Shown here in pieces: positions 1 through 7,237 of a stretch of DNA of 15,761 nt (position 1 is its first letter; the number at the start of each line of letters is the position of its first letter). This DNA is from Halovenus sp. GTDB taxonomy: Archaea; Halobacteriota; Halobacteria; Halobacteriales; Haloarculaceae. Under the pieces are notes generated by a model, which searched no databases, was not told the DNA's origin, and saw nothing but the letters and a program-made list of their open reading frames with translations. Made by a program: the position numbers and the translations under genes. The stretch is from NCBI GenBank assembly GCA_003551945.1, contig PUNZ01000018.1, positions 1 to 15,761 on the forward strand, written 5' to 3'.

Positions 1-85
1 CACAACTAACAACTGACGGTCGCCCATACTGTCTCCTGCACACTAAAGCGCGAACCATTTTGTGCGGGTAGGTCCAACGACCGGC

Positions 86-634
86 ATGGAGCAGGTGTTT
101 GCGCCGTGGCGCATCGACTGGGTCGAGCGGTCACCGAAAAACGAGGAGTTCGATGACTGTGTGTTCTGTGAGATTCCCAAGGCTGCTGCCGATAGGGAAT
201 ATAATCTCGTCGCCCGAGGCGAACACGCATACGTGCTGTTGAACAATTATCCGTACAATCCCGGTCACGCGATGGTCATTCCGTACCAGCACACTGGCGA
301 GTACCGGGACCTTGACCCCGAAACACTGCTCGCAAAGGAACGACTCATCCAGCGGACACTTGATGCAATGGATGACTCACTTTTCCCCGATGGATTCAAC
401 GTCGGGTACAACCTTGGCGGTGGCGCAGCGGGGGGGTCAATCCCTGAACATCTGCACGCACACATCATCCCTCGGTGGGAAGGCGATACCAACTTTCTCC
501 CAGTTATTAGCGATACCACCGTCATCGTGGAGGCCGTCGCGGATACCTACGACCGCCTGCATACCGCCTTCCGCGAACAGGACGGCGTCTCCTTTGAAGA
601 TGAAGATTCCGCAGTTGTCGTCGAAGATGCCTAG
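86..634 (+). CDS. HIT-family (histidine triad) nucleotide hydrolase/transferase
   Basis: Encodes 182 residues. The histidine triad HLHAHII lies at about residues 122-128, and a CxxC pair (C25, C28) of the zinc-binding HIT type is near the N-terminus. The opening MEQVFAPWRIDW is typical of the Ap4A phosphorylase-like branch of HIT proteins, so the likely substrates are dinucleoside polyphosphates or related nucleotides in the cytoplasm; that is family knowledge, not shown here. A GTG at 62 would add eight residues (MRVGPTTG), but the ATG at 86 matches where family members begin, so I use it. No convincing TATA box was found for either start. The acidic C-terminal tail (EDEDSAVVVEDA) is usual for haloarchaeal proteins. 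The gene converges on the DUF418 gene. Confidence 0.9.
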   Translation: MEQVFAPWRIDWVERSPKNEEFDDCVFCEIPKAAADREYNLVARGEHAYVLLNNYPYNPGHAMVIPYQHTGEYRDLDPETLLAKERLIQRTLDAMDDSLFPDGFNVGYNLGGGAAGGSIPEHLHAHIIPRWEGDTNFLPVISDTTVIVEAVADTYDRLHTAFREQDGVSFEDEDSAVVVEDA

Positions 635-702
635 GTGGGCAAAATATAGTTTTGTTGCCTTTATAGGAATTAGACCGGCGAGTACAGGAGTCTGAGCCAC
701 GC
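635..702. terminator. Convergent intergenic spacer with T-rich stretch
   Basis: This 68-bp gap lies between the stop codons of two converging genes. Just after the HIT stop it holds T-rich runs on the plus strand (about 649-663), compatible with archaeal U-tract termination. No strong stem was seen. The assignment rests on position and composition only. Confidence 0.3.
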
Positions 703-1995
703 TCATCGCCAATTCCCATAGGTTGCTCGCCGCCAAAGCCACTCGACAGGACCGTACTCGAACCGTTTGAGCCACAGGACCGACAGTGCTGCCTGCACGA
801 CCCAGATGGCACCGACAATTGCGAGCTGCTCAACGCGCGTGACGTGTCCAAAGAGGCCGAGACCGTAGCCATAGAAGATAGTCGTGGCAACGACCGTCTG
901 AAAGAGGTAGTTGCTGAGCGCCGTTCGCCCGACTGCAGCGCAGGCTGTTTGAATCATTCCACCGGCGCTGCGAGCACACAGCACAACCACGAGACTGGCA
1001 TAGGCCGGTGCAACAAACAGCGCGCCGATGTTGTTCAACTCCCACGAGAGAATGCCTGCCCCGCCACTCCAGTCATAGGCGAAGGCTGTCCAGACACCTG
1101 CCAAAATGAGCGGGAAGCCGACGGCCCAACCCCCGAGAATCACCATCAAGTAGGACCGGTTCGACCAGTCGGTGGTCAGTAACCCAGATTTGTAAAAGGC
1201 CATCCCCCAGAGAACGAAGCCGCTGTAGCGCCAGCCGGAATCGGCAATAAAGCTTGTCGTGTGGGCATTCCATGCGGCCTCGGCGCGCTCAGCGAATCCG
1301 TCGCTCCAACTCCCACGATAGGCATCAAGTTCGGCCTGAATCGCTGCTTCTGACGCAACCCATCCATCATGCGTCTCAGTGAGTCCGATGTTGAACGCAG
1401 CACTCAGCGTGAGGGCCGTTGGGACGGCAATCAACGCGGTCCCGATGGCGAACAGTTGTCGCGGTGGCGCTCGCCAGAAGATGACAACCCAGAGCCCACA
1501 GAGCGCGTAAATGACCAAAATGTCGCCATCCCAGAGCAAGTACGCATGCGCAAGGCCAATACCCAACAGCAACAGTATACGGCGGTAATACAGCAGATAG
1601 CCCGAGTATGGCTGGTTCGTTTTCGATTCGAGAAAGAGAACAATCCCAGCGCCGAACATAATCGAAAATAGCGCGATGAACTTCTGCTCGACCAGCACGT
1701 GACTGGCGAGCCAGATAAGAAGTTCAACGCCGGCAAACTCCCCATACTGTGTCGGATTCATCCGTACCGGACTCGGCATCGAAAACGACTGAACGTTGAT
1801 AATGAGAATCCCGAAGATGGCAACTCCACGAAGAACATCTAAGCTGACAATCCGTTCGTCAGGTTCGGTTGGGCCAGCCCCAGCCGTTCCATCGGGAGGG
1901 TCCTGCCGTGTCTCGGTCGATGTAGATTCTGATGACTCGGTGGCTGTCGTCTGTGGGGGGGTATCCTGCGCACGCTCAGCCGCAGTACTCGTCAC
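703..1995 (-). CDS. DUF418 / YeiB-type multi-pass membrane protein
   Basis: Encodes 430 residues. The first 48 or so are a hydrophilic Thr/Ser/Glu/Pro-rich tail. Then comes the signature RIVSLDVLRGVAIFGILIIN, followed by about eight to ten hydrophobic segments. The C-terminal third, with GRTALSNYLFQT and a WLKRFEYGPVEWLWRRATYG-type ending, is characteristic of DUF418. Relatives (YeiB in E. coli) are inner-membrane proteins with no settled function, often called putative transporters and related to membrane acyltransferase-like folds. The start is a GTG supported by a TTTTATTT box about 27 nt upstream, which gives a leaderless mRNA. The gene looks monocistronic, with thi4 68 bp upstream on the same strand. 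Family assignment is firm; function is unknown. Confidence 0.88.
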   Translation of the reverse strand: MTSTAAERAQDTPPQTTATESSESTSTETRQDPPDGTAGAGPTEPDERIVSLDVLRGVAIFGILIINVQSFSMPSPVRMNPTQYGEFAGVELLIWLASHVLVEQKFIALFSIMFGAGIVLFLESKTNQPYSGYLLYYRRILLLLGIGLAHAYLLWDGDILVIYALCGLWVVIFWRAPPRQLFAIGTALIAVPTALTLSAAFNIGLTETHDGWVASEAAIQAELDAYRGSWSDGFAERAEAAWNAHTTSFIADSGWRYSGFVLWGMAFYKSGLLTTDWSNRSYLMVILGGWAVGFPLILAGVWTAFAYDWSGGAGILSWELNNIGALFVAPAYASLVVVLCARSAGGMIQTACAAVGRTALSNYLFQTVVATTIFYGYGLGLFGHVTRVEQLAIVGAIWVVQAALSVLWLKRFEYGPVEWLWRRATYGNWR

Positions 1996-2018
1996 GTCTC
2001 AGTACTGTAACCAGACAG

Positions 2019-2026
2019 AAATAAAA
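2019..2026 (-). promoter_or_regulatory. TATA box for the DUF418 gene
   Basis: On the minus strand the sequence reads TTTTATTT, centred about 27 nt upstream of the GTG start at 1995. That spacing puts transcription initiation at or next to the start codon. Confidence 0.6.
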
Positions 2027-2063
2027 CCGTACGGTCGTGTCTGAGGGCGGAAGTCGTGGATTG

Positions 2064-2981
2064 TCAGTCGTCAGCAGGGCTTGGCTGCGGGCTCATATCA
2101 ACCGGTGAGGCATCGAAGTCAAGTTCATCAAGCGCGCTCTGTGCGGCCTGTTTGCCGGAGAGCAACATCGCACCGAATGTTGGCCCCATCCGTGGGAGGC
2201 CGTAGGCCGTCGCGACGGCCATTCCCGACGCGATGAGTCCGTCGTGGACCACGCCAGTGTGTTCGACGACGGCATCCTCTGACTGGCCGACCCACATGGA
2301 GTCGTGGCCAGGTGAGTCGTGTCCCGGTGCGCCGTACTGGTCGTCTGCCGTGTTATCCATCCCTTCGTTGTTCTCCAGGCCGGGGACATCAAGTGCACCG
2401 CGTTCGTCGAGTTTCGAAATCGCCATCGCATCGTGACCGGTGGCGTCGATAACGAGGTCGGTTTCGATGGCAATCGGGTCGACGCAGGTCAGTTCTCGGG
2501 GGAGCGCATGGACTGGCGTCCAGTTCATCACAATTCCCGAGACGCGGTGGTCCTCGCGAATGACGAGGTCGGTAAACTCCGTCATGTTCTGGACTTTTGC
2601 GCCCGCGTCGCAGGCGGCTTTGATGAGACCTGAACAGGCGTGTGGCCCAGATGCCACGTAGAGTCCGTCCGTCTCCGCTGCCGGCTTGTATGGGACGTCA
2701 ATTTCATCGAGGACTTCCTGTGCTGGTTCACGAACGGTGAGTTTGTTCATCAGGAAGCCACCGAGCCAGAACCCACCGCCGAGATAGTTGTTCTTCTCGA
2801 CGATGGTCACATCGACATCGCGCTCTGCAAGCTCCTTTGCGGCGACGAGGCCAGAGGGGCCACCACCAAGGACGATAACATCTGTCTCGATGTTATCCAT
2901 GAACTCCTCGGTCCATTCCTGGCCGATTGCACGCGTTACCTGTGCTTCGCTGACATCGCTGAACGAGTCGAATCCGGACAT
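2064..2981 (-). CDS. thi4: Thiazole synthase Thi4 (thiamine biosynthesis), Cys-containing type
   Basis: Encodes 305 residues of the Thi4 family, which builds the thiazole half of thiamine from NAD and glycine. The Rossmann FAD/NAD-type motif VIVLGGGPSG is at about 35-44, followed by the acidic end VEK and the glycine cluster YLGGGFWLGG (66-75). The catalytic-region motif RELTCVDPIAI places Cys166 where yeast Cys205 and the Haloferax volcanii active-site Cys lie. DATGHDA (179-185) and PRMGPTFGAMLLSGKQAA (263-280) complete the family pattern. The frame is open upstream to 3089, but that N-terminal extension is not family-like. The ATG at 2979-2981 has a TATA box exactly 27 nt upstream. The gene is divergent from the SDR gene. 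No TPP riboswitch motif was seen in the short leader. Confidence 0.93.
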   Translation of the reverse strand: MSGFDSFSDVSEAQVTRAIGQEWTEEFMDNIETDVIVLGGGPSGLVAAKELAERDVDVTIVEKNNYLGGGFWLGGFLMNKLTVREPAQEVLDEIDVPYKPAAETDGLYVASGPHACSGLIKAACDAGAKVQNMTEFTDLVIREDHRVSGIVMNWTPVHALPRELTCVDPIAIETDLVIDATGHDAMAISKLDERGALDVPGLENNEGMDNTADDQYGAPGHDSPGHDSMWVGQSEDAVVEHTGVVHDGLIASGMAVATAYGLPRMGPTFGAMLLSGKQAAQSALDELDFDASPVDMSPQPSPADD

Positions 2982-3003
2982 ACAACTAGGTAGTAGTACT
3001 AAG

Positions 3004-3013
3004 TAATAAAAAA
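3004..3013 (-). promoter_or_regulatory. TATA box for thi4
   Basis: The minus strand reads TTTTTTATTA, centred near 3008, 27 nt from the thi4 ATG, so the transcript is predicted to be leaderless. An 8-bp palindrome TAGTACTA (2994-3001) sits between the box and the start and could be an operator; that is speculative. Confidence 0.65.
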
Positions 3014-3087
3014 CGTTTGCCTCGCTGAACCGGGTGGTAGTCCGCAACGGACGGCCTGTGTACCTCACGCAGACCCAGACCGTTGGC

Positions 3088-3097
3088 AATTAACTAT
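3088..3097 (+). promoter_or_regulatory. TATA box for the SDR gene
   Basis: AATTAACTAT is centred about 26-27 nt upstream of the ATG at 3119. It decides the start in favour of 3119 over the upstream TTG at 3083. A GGAGG string at 3100-3104 lies between box and start, so it would not be in a leaderless transcript. Confidence 0.55.
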
Positions 3098-3118
3098 CAG
3101 GAGGTCGTTGACCGAGAT

Positions 3119-3943
3119 ATGATGGAGAAGACGGTACTGATTACGGGATGTTCGTCGGGAATCGGGCGGGCAACGGCAGAGCTGTTTCTCGACAGCGAGT
3201 GGACGGTCTATGCAACCAGCCGGAATCCAGCGGATATTGCCGACCTCGAAGAAGCAGGCTGTCGAACCGCTGCGCTTGATGTGACGGATGAAGACGAAAT
3301 TGCAGCCGTTGTTTCACGGATTGAAGACGAAGTGGGCGAACTGGATTGTCTCGTCAACAACGCAGGGTACGGATTGTATGGCCCGCTCGAAGACATCACA
3401 ATCGAGCGCCTACACCACCAGTTCGACGTGAACGTCTACGGTCCACACCGACTCACTCGGGCCGTCATGCCTCTGTTTCGAGAACAGGAGGACGGAACGA
3501 TTATCAACCTCTCAAGTATCTACGGGCGGCTGTCGACACCCGGTGGCGGGGCATACGCTGGCTCGAAGTTTGCCCTCGAAGCGATGAGCGACGCGCTCCG
3601 TGCCGAAGCTGATGAGTTTGATGTCGATGTCGTTATCGTCGAACCGGGTCCCGTCGAGACAGGCTTTAACGACCGGCTCGAAACCGAACTCAACGACTTA
3701 GAACGAACCGCCGACTACGAATGGCTCTATGAGACCATCGAGGACGCAAACATCGCCGCGAGTGCAGCGCCGTTTGCGCTCACCCCAGAGGAAGTCGCAA
3801 CCGTAATCCACGATGCGGCTGGGATGAAAAACCCCGACCCACGGTATCCCGTTGGAACGTTCGCCAAGCTCGTGGTCTATTCGAGTTTCCTCCCTGACCG
3901 GGTCCGTGACGGTATCTTCAAAGTGATTCGGAAGGTCACCTAA
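3119..3943 (+). CDS. Short-chain dehydrogenase/reductase (classical SDR)
   Basis: Encodes 274 residues with the full classical SDR pattern. The cofactor loop TGCSSGIG is at 9-16, the NNAG motif at 80-83, and the catalytic triad is Ser133, Tyr146 and Lys150 in SSIYGRLSTPGGGAYAGSK. PGPVETGF follows, as in SDRs that shape the substrate pocket. An Arg in the TSRNP stretch after the second strand hints at NADP(H) preference. The sequence resembles retinol- or 17-beta-hydroxysteroid-dehydrogenase-like SDRs, but the substrate cannot be read from sequence. A second ATG follows directly (3122). The gene starts from a promoter divergent to thi4; nothing in the protein links it to thiamine. Confidence 0.9.
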   Translation: MMEKTVLITGCSSGIGRATAELFLDSEWTVYATSRNPADIADLEEAGCRTAALDVTDEDEIAAVVSRIEDEVGELDCLVNNAGYGLYGPLEDITIERLHHQFDVNVYGPHRLTRAVMPLFREQEDGTIINLSSIYGRLSTPGGGAYAGSKFALEAMSDALRAEADEFDVDVVIVEPGPVETGFNDRLETELNDLERTADYEWLYETIEDANIAASAAPFALTPEEVATVIHDAAGMKNPDPRYPVGTFAKLVVYSSFLPDRVRDGIFKVIRKVT

Positions 3944-3945
3944 TC

Positions 3946-3958
3946 CGCACGGAGTGCG
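3946..3958 (+). terminator. Small stem-loop after the SDR stop codon
   Basis: CGCAC-GGA-GTGCG forms a perfect 5-bp stem with a 3-nt loop, two bases after the SDR TAA. There is no U-run directly behind it, so it may be a 3'-end structure rather than a terminator, or chance. Confidence 0.25.
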
Positions 3959-3986
3959 CAACAGCCAGCGCCCGCGACAGAAACGC

Positions 3987-3994
3987 CTATACTT
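3987..3994 (+). promoter_or_regulatory. TATA box for the helicase gene
   Basis: CTATACTT is centred about 25 nt upstream of the GTG at 4015. This supports that GTG as the start of a leaderless transcript. Confidence 0.45.
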
Positions 3995-4014
3995 CTTCCT
4001 CCCCGCCACCCAGT

Positions 4015-6432
4015 GTGAGCCGTCGCGTCGAGACTTCATCGCACATTCCTGTTAGAGACGTCCTACCGGCGTTCGTTGACGCGTTTCCGTTCGAGCGCTT
4101 CAACGAGATGCAATCGACCGTCGTGCCAGCGTTGCTCGACAGCGACGAAAACGTCGTCGTCAGCGCGCCGACCGCCAGCGGCAAAACGGCGGTTGCCGAG
4201 GCCGCAATCTGTCAAACCCTCTCGACCGACGGCACCGCCCTCTTTCTCGCACCGCTTCGCGCGCTTACCAACGAAAAAGAACGCGAGTGGGCACGGTTCG
4301 AGGAGATGGGCTACTCCGTCTACGTTGTCACTGGCGAACGAGACCTCCATCCCCGCCGTGCAAAACGGGCTGATATCCTCGTAATGACGCCTGAAAAAGC
4401 GGATTCAGCCACGCGTAAACACGATTCGCGCCGGTACTCCTTCGTGGAGGATATCGATTGCTGTGTCATCGACGAGGTCCATTTGCTCGATTCCGACGGG
4501 CGCGGGAGCGTCCTCGAAGTCACCATTTCTCGACTCCGTCGACTCTGTAACCCTCGCGTGGTCGCCCTCTCGGCAACAATGTCGAACGCCGGAGATGTGG
4601 CTGCCTGGCTTGACGCCCCCGAGAAAACGACCTTCGCATTTGATGAGTCCGTCCGGCCCGTTCCGCTCGAAGCCGATGTCGCCATCTACAGCCACGGCGA
4701 AAACGCCTTTGCAGATAAGTACCGCCGACTGTACCGGGCGCTCGACCTCGCAGAGCCGCATATTCGAGAGGATGGACAAGCCCTCGTCTTCGTTGCGTCC
4801 AGACAGGATACCGTCCAAGCAGCGAAAAAAGCCCGCGACGAACTTGCCGCCCGTGACGTGCCAGTGGGCGCACGCGGCGACTACGAGTTCCATCAGGAGG
4901 CCGAACAGCTCCAGAACGACACCCTCCGCCAATCAGTTCTTGATGGCGTTGGATTCCATCACGCTGGGCTAGCTCGTGAGGACAAGAACCTCGTCGAGGA
5001 GTGGTTCCGAGACGGCACCATTGCACTGCTCTTTTCCACCTCGACGCTGGCGTGGGGTGTGAACCTGCCTGCCCGGTGTGTCGTCATCCGCGATACGACC
5101 CACCATGACCCGCTCGAAGGCGAAGTCGAGATGAGCCCACTCGATATCCTGCAGATGCTCGGCCGGGCAGGCCGCCCGGGCTATGACGACCAGGGATACG
5201 CGTGGGTCGTTTGCGACGGCGACGATGCAAGCCGCTACCGACGACTGCTTTCGCGCGGAAAGAACATTGAATCCCGCCTTGCCGAGCGGTCAGCGGGCGC
5301 AACTGGCCCGGCATCGGGCGACCTTGCAACCCACCTGAACGCCGAAATTGCGCTTGGGAACGTTCGCTCGGTCGAAGACGCGATGGACTGGTTGGAAACC
5401 ACGTTCTACTGGGTCCGCGCACAGCAGGCAAGCGCCTACGCCTCCGGTGACGACCTCCGTGAGCAAGTCAGACAGACGCTCGACTGGCTCGTCAGCAACG
5501 AATTTATCGACATGGAGGACGCTGCAGTCGAACCGACACCGCTCGGTCGCCTTGCTTCGGATTACTATCTCGACTTACCGACTGCCCGCCAGTTTGCCGA
5601 CCTGACCGAAGGGGAGTTGACTGCCGAACGCGCACTCCGCGCCGTTGCAACCGCAGAGGAATTCGACAGCGTCAGCGCTCGTTCGGCCGAGCAGGATGCA
5701 ATCGACGCGGTGCTTGGCGAGCAAGCAACCGAACTCGATGCCGGCCACCGCAAAGTGCTGGCAATTTTGCGCTCCGGAATGAACACGACAACTCCAACGA
5801 AACTCCGCAGCGATGCCTGGGTTATCCGACAGAACGCCCAGCGGTTGCTCTCCGCGCTCCGGGCAATCATCGACCGGTTTGGCGACCCCGCAGGCGCGAA
5901 TCTCGTCTGCCGGCTTGAAGCACGGGTCGAAACTGGCATCAGCGACAGTGCTGTCGGGCTGACAGCCATCGATGGCATCGGCTCGACGCGTGCTAGCTCT
6001 CTTGCGGCGGCAGGCTATCGGTCCCCGGCTGATGTCGCAGCAGCAAGCGTGAGCGAACTCACCGCAGCAGGTCTCACCGATGGCGTTGCCGAGCGCGTTC
6101 ACGAAAGCGCAGCCGACCTCCCCGCAATCGAGGTTGACTGGGGGACGTTTCCCGAAACCGTCGCACAGGGTGAACGCGAACTCTGTGAAGTCACAGTCAA
6201 ATCGACCGCAGGCGATGCACGCGCGGGGCTGTCCGTCCTTGTTCGGGAGGGAGATGGGGCTGCACAAGCCGCCGTTGAGATGACAACGAAAGATTCGTAT
6301 CTCGGCCAGGCCACCCTCCCCGTTGGTGTCTTCGGTGGCTCTGCTGATAGCCTCGAATACATCATCCGCGTTGTCTTTCCCGACCTTCCGCTTGCACCGG
6401 TTGAGCGCTCGAAAGTCGTGCGCGTCAGCTAG
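4015..6432 (+). CDS. Ski2-type superfamily 2 helicase with C-terminal HhH and Sec63-like region
   Basis: Encodes 805 residues. Motifs in order are FNEMQ (29-33), Walker A APTASGKT (51-58), TPEK (about 125-128), Walker B DEVH (153-156), SAT (186-188) and motif VI QMLGRAGRPG (380-389). It is therefore an ATP-driven nucleic-acid translocase of the Hel308/Ski2/Brr2 class. A winged-helix-like and helical-bundle region follows. Then comes a helix-hairpin-helix segment with GIGSTRASSLAAAGY (about 650-700), and the last 100 residues look like a beta-sandwich as in Sec63/Brr2 C-termini. Hel308 proteins are usually nearer 700-750 residues, so this longer protein may be the second haloarchaeal Ski2 paralogue rather than Hel308 itself. 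Whether it acts on DNA or RNA is not decided. It starts with GTG; 71 bp separate it from the SDR gene. Confidence 0.87.
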   Translation: MSRRVETSSHIPVRDVLPAFVDAFPFERFNEMQSTVVPALLDSDENVVVSAPTASGKTAVAEAAICQTLSTDGTALFLAPLRALTNEKEREWARFEEMGYSVYVVTGERDLHPRRAKRADILVMTPEKADSATRKHDSRRYSFVEDIDCCVIDEVHLLDSDGRGSVLEVTISRLRRLCNPRVVALSATMSNAGDVAAWLDAPEKTTFAFDESVRPVPLEADVAIYSHGENAFADKYRRLYRALDLAEPHIREDGQALVFVASRQDTVQAAKKARDELAARDVPVGARGDYEFHQEAEQLQNDTLRQSVLDGVGFHHAGLAREDKNLVEEWFRDGTIALLFSTSTLAWGVNLPARCVVIRDTTHHDPLEGEVEMSPLDILQMLGRAGRPGYDDQGYAWVVCDGDDASRYRRLLSRGKNIESRLAERSAGATGPASGDLATHLNAEIALGNVRSVEDAMDWLETTFYWVRAQQASAYASGDDLREQVRQTLDWLVSNEFIDMEDAAVEPTPLGRLASDYYLDLPTARQFADLTEGELTAERALRAVATAEEFDSVSARSAEQDAIDAVLGEQATELDAGHRKVLAILRSGMNTTTPTKLRSDAWVIRQNAQRLLSALRAIIDRFGDPAGANLVCRLEARVETGISDSAVGLTAIDGIGSTRASSLAAAGYRSPADVAAASVSELTAAGLTDGVAERVHESAADLPAIEVDWGTFPETVAQGERELCEVTVKSTAGDARAGLSVLVREGDGAAQAAVEMTTKDSYLGQATLPVGVFGGSADSLEYIIRVVFPDLPLAPVERSKVVRVS

Positions 6433-6448
6433 CTGCAGAGTCTGCAGC
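6432..6448. repeat. Perfect 17-bp palindrome upstream of the sdpI-like promoter
   Basis: GCTGCAGA-G-TCTGCAGC is a perfect 8+1+8 inverted repeat. It begins on the last base of the helicase stop codon and ends 10 bp before the next gene's TATA-like box. It could be an operator for the SdpI-like gene or a short 3' stem of the helicase mRNA. A run of Ts follows only loosely. Confidence 0.5.
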
Positions 6449-6458
6449 CGTGGGGTGC

Positions 6459-6468
6459 TTTCTTAACT
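6459..6468 (+). promoter_or_regulatory. TATA-like box for the SdpI-family gene
   Basis: TTTCTTAACT is centred about 27 nt upstream of the ATG at 6491, and only about 12 nt upstream of the ATG at 6476. It therefore points to 6491 as the real start. Confidence 0.45.
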
Positions 6469-6490
6469 CAGGGAGATGAACCAACCACTG

Positions 6491-7132
6491 ATGAACAGCC
6501 GTCATCGGTTTGGGATTGCGATTGTCTTTATTATCGCTGCAGGGGTGGGGAGCCTGCTCGCTGCACCCTCGCTCCCGGACGAACTGGTCGTAAACTGGGA
6601 TAGTGCTGGTGAACCGAGCGGGACAATGCCGACAATGCAGTCACTCATATTGATGCCGGCGATGATGGGGGCGTTGTTGGTGCTTTTTGGCGTTATCCCC
6701 CGAATCGACCCACTGAGAGGGAACATCGCAGCATTTCGCCCGACATATGACTGGTTCGCCGTCGTGATGATGGTGTTTCTGTTCGGGATTCATCTGGGGA
6801 TACTTATCTTCAACCTGGGGTATGAGTTCCCGTTTGTCCAGGCGTTGATTCCCGGGCTTGCAGTGCTCTTCTATTACGCTGGCGTCGTCTTAGAGCGGGC
6901 AGAGAGAAACTGGTTCGTCGGAATTCGAACGCCGTGGACGCTTGAAAGCGACGTGGTTTGGCGACAAACCCACGACCTTGGCGCACGGCTGTTCAAACTC
7001 ACCGCAGTCTGTTCGCTCTTTGGCCTTTTCTTTGGCGAGTATGCCATCTACTTTCTCCTTGTTCCAGCGCTCGCCACCGCGCTTGTGACGGTTGTCTATT
7101 CCTACGTTCTCTACGAGCGGGTCGAGCGATGA
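6491..7132 (+). CDS. SdpI/DUF1648-family membrane protein
   Basis: Encodes 213 residues. The N-terminal helix is followed by the DUF1648 motif LPDELVVNWDSAGEPSG. Several hydrophobic segments come next, then the SdpI signature NWFVGIRTPWTLESDVVWRQ and two more membrane segments. Length and layout match Bacillus SdpI (about 207 residues), which protects cells from the SdpC killing peptide and signals to SdpR. In archaea the role is untested; no SdpC-like toxin or ArsR-type SdpR is encoded next to it here. The frame also has an ATG at 6476, giving 218 residues, but the promoter spacing favours 6491. About six membrane segments are expected. Confidence 0.85.
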   Translation: MNSRHRFGIAIVFIIAAGVGSLLAAPSLPDELVVNWDSAGEPSGTMPTMQSLILMPAMMGALLVLFGVIPRIDPLRGNIAAFRPTYDWFAVVMMVFLFGIHLGILIFNLGYEFPFVQALIPGLAVLFYYAGVVLERAERNWFVGIRTPWTLESDVVWRQTHDLGARLFKLTAVCSLFGLFFGEYAIYFLLVPALATALVTVVYSYVLYERVER

Positions 7133-7179
7133 GGGGGAGTGTCCCAGTGAAAAGAAATAACCATTGCCACTAGTCGGTT

Positions 7180-7194
7180 CTCTCAGCATGAGAG
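7180..7194. repeat. Perfect 15-bp inverted repeat upstream of the Cmi4-like gene promoter
   Basis: CTCTCA-GCA-TGAGAG is a 6+3+6 perfect inverted repeat ending 10 bp before the TATA box at 7205. The position suits a regulator binding next to the transcription factor B site. No function is shown. Confidence 0.45.
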
Positions 7195-7204
7195 TGAAGA
7201 TAGA

Positions 7205-7212
7205 TTTTTATA
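7205..7212 (+). promoter_or_regulatory. TATA box for the Cmi4-like gene
   Basis: TTTTTATA is centred about 29 nt upstream of the ATG at 7238, giving a near-leaderless transcript. This is one of the best TATA matches in the window. Confidence 0.6.
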
Positions 7213-7237
7213 CCCATCACGACGAGATGGTGGGCAC

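Noticed and set aside
2982..3089. N-terminal extension of Thi4 to an upstream start at 3089
   Set aside because: The extra 36 residues are not Thi4-like and cover the TATA box at 3004-3013. The ATG at 2981 has ideal leaderless spacing.
3100..3104. GGAGG as Shine-Dalgarno sequence for the SDR gene
   Set aside because: It is 14 nt from the ATG and lies upstream of the predicted transcription start, so it would not be in the mRNA.
2982..3118. TPP riboswitch in the thi4 leader
   Set aside because: The TATA box predicts a leaderless mRNA, and no CUGAGA-type or other conserved TPP aptamer strings were seen on either strand of the gap.
5575..6267. 230-codon open frame on the minus strand inside the helicase gene
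   Set aside because: It is antisense to a helicase with complete motifs. The translation is Cys-rich with no family resemblance and typifies high-GC shadow frames.
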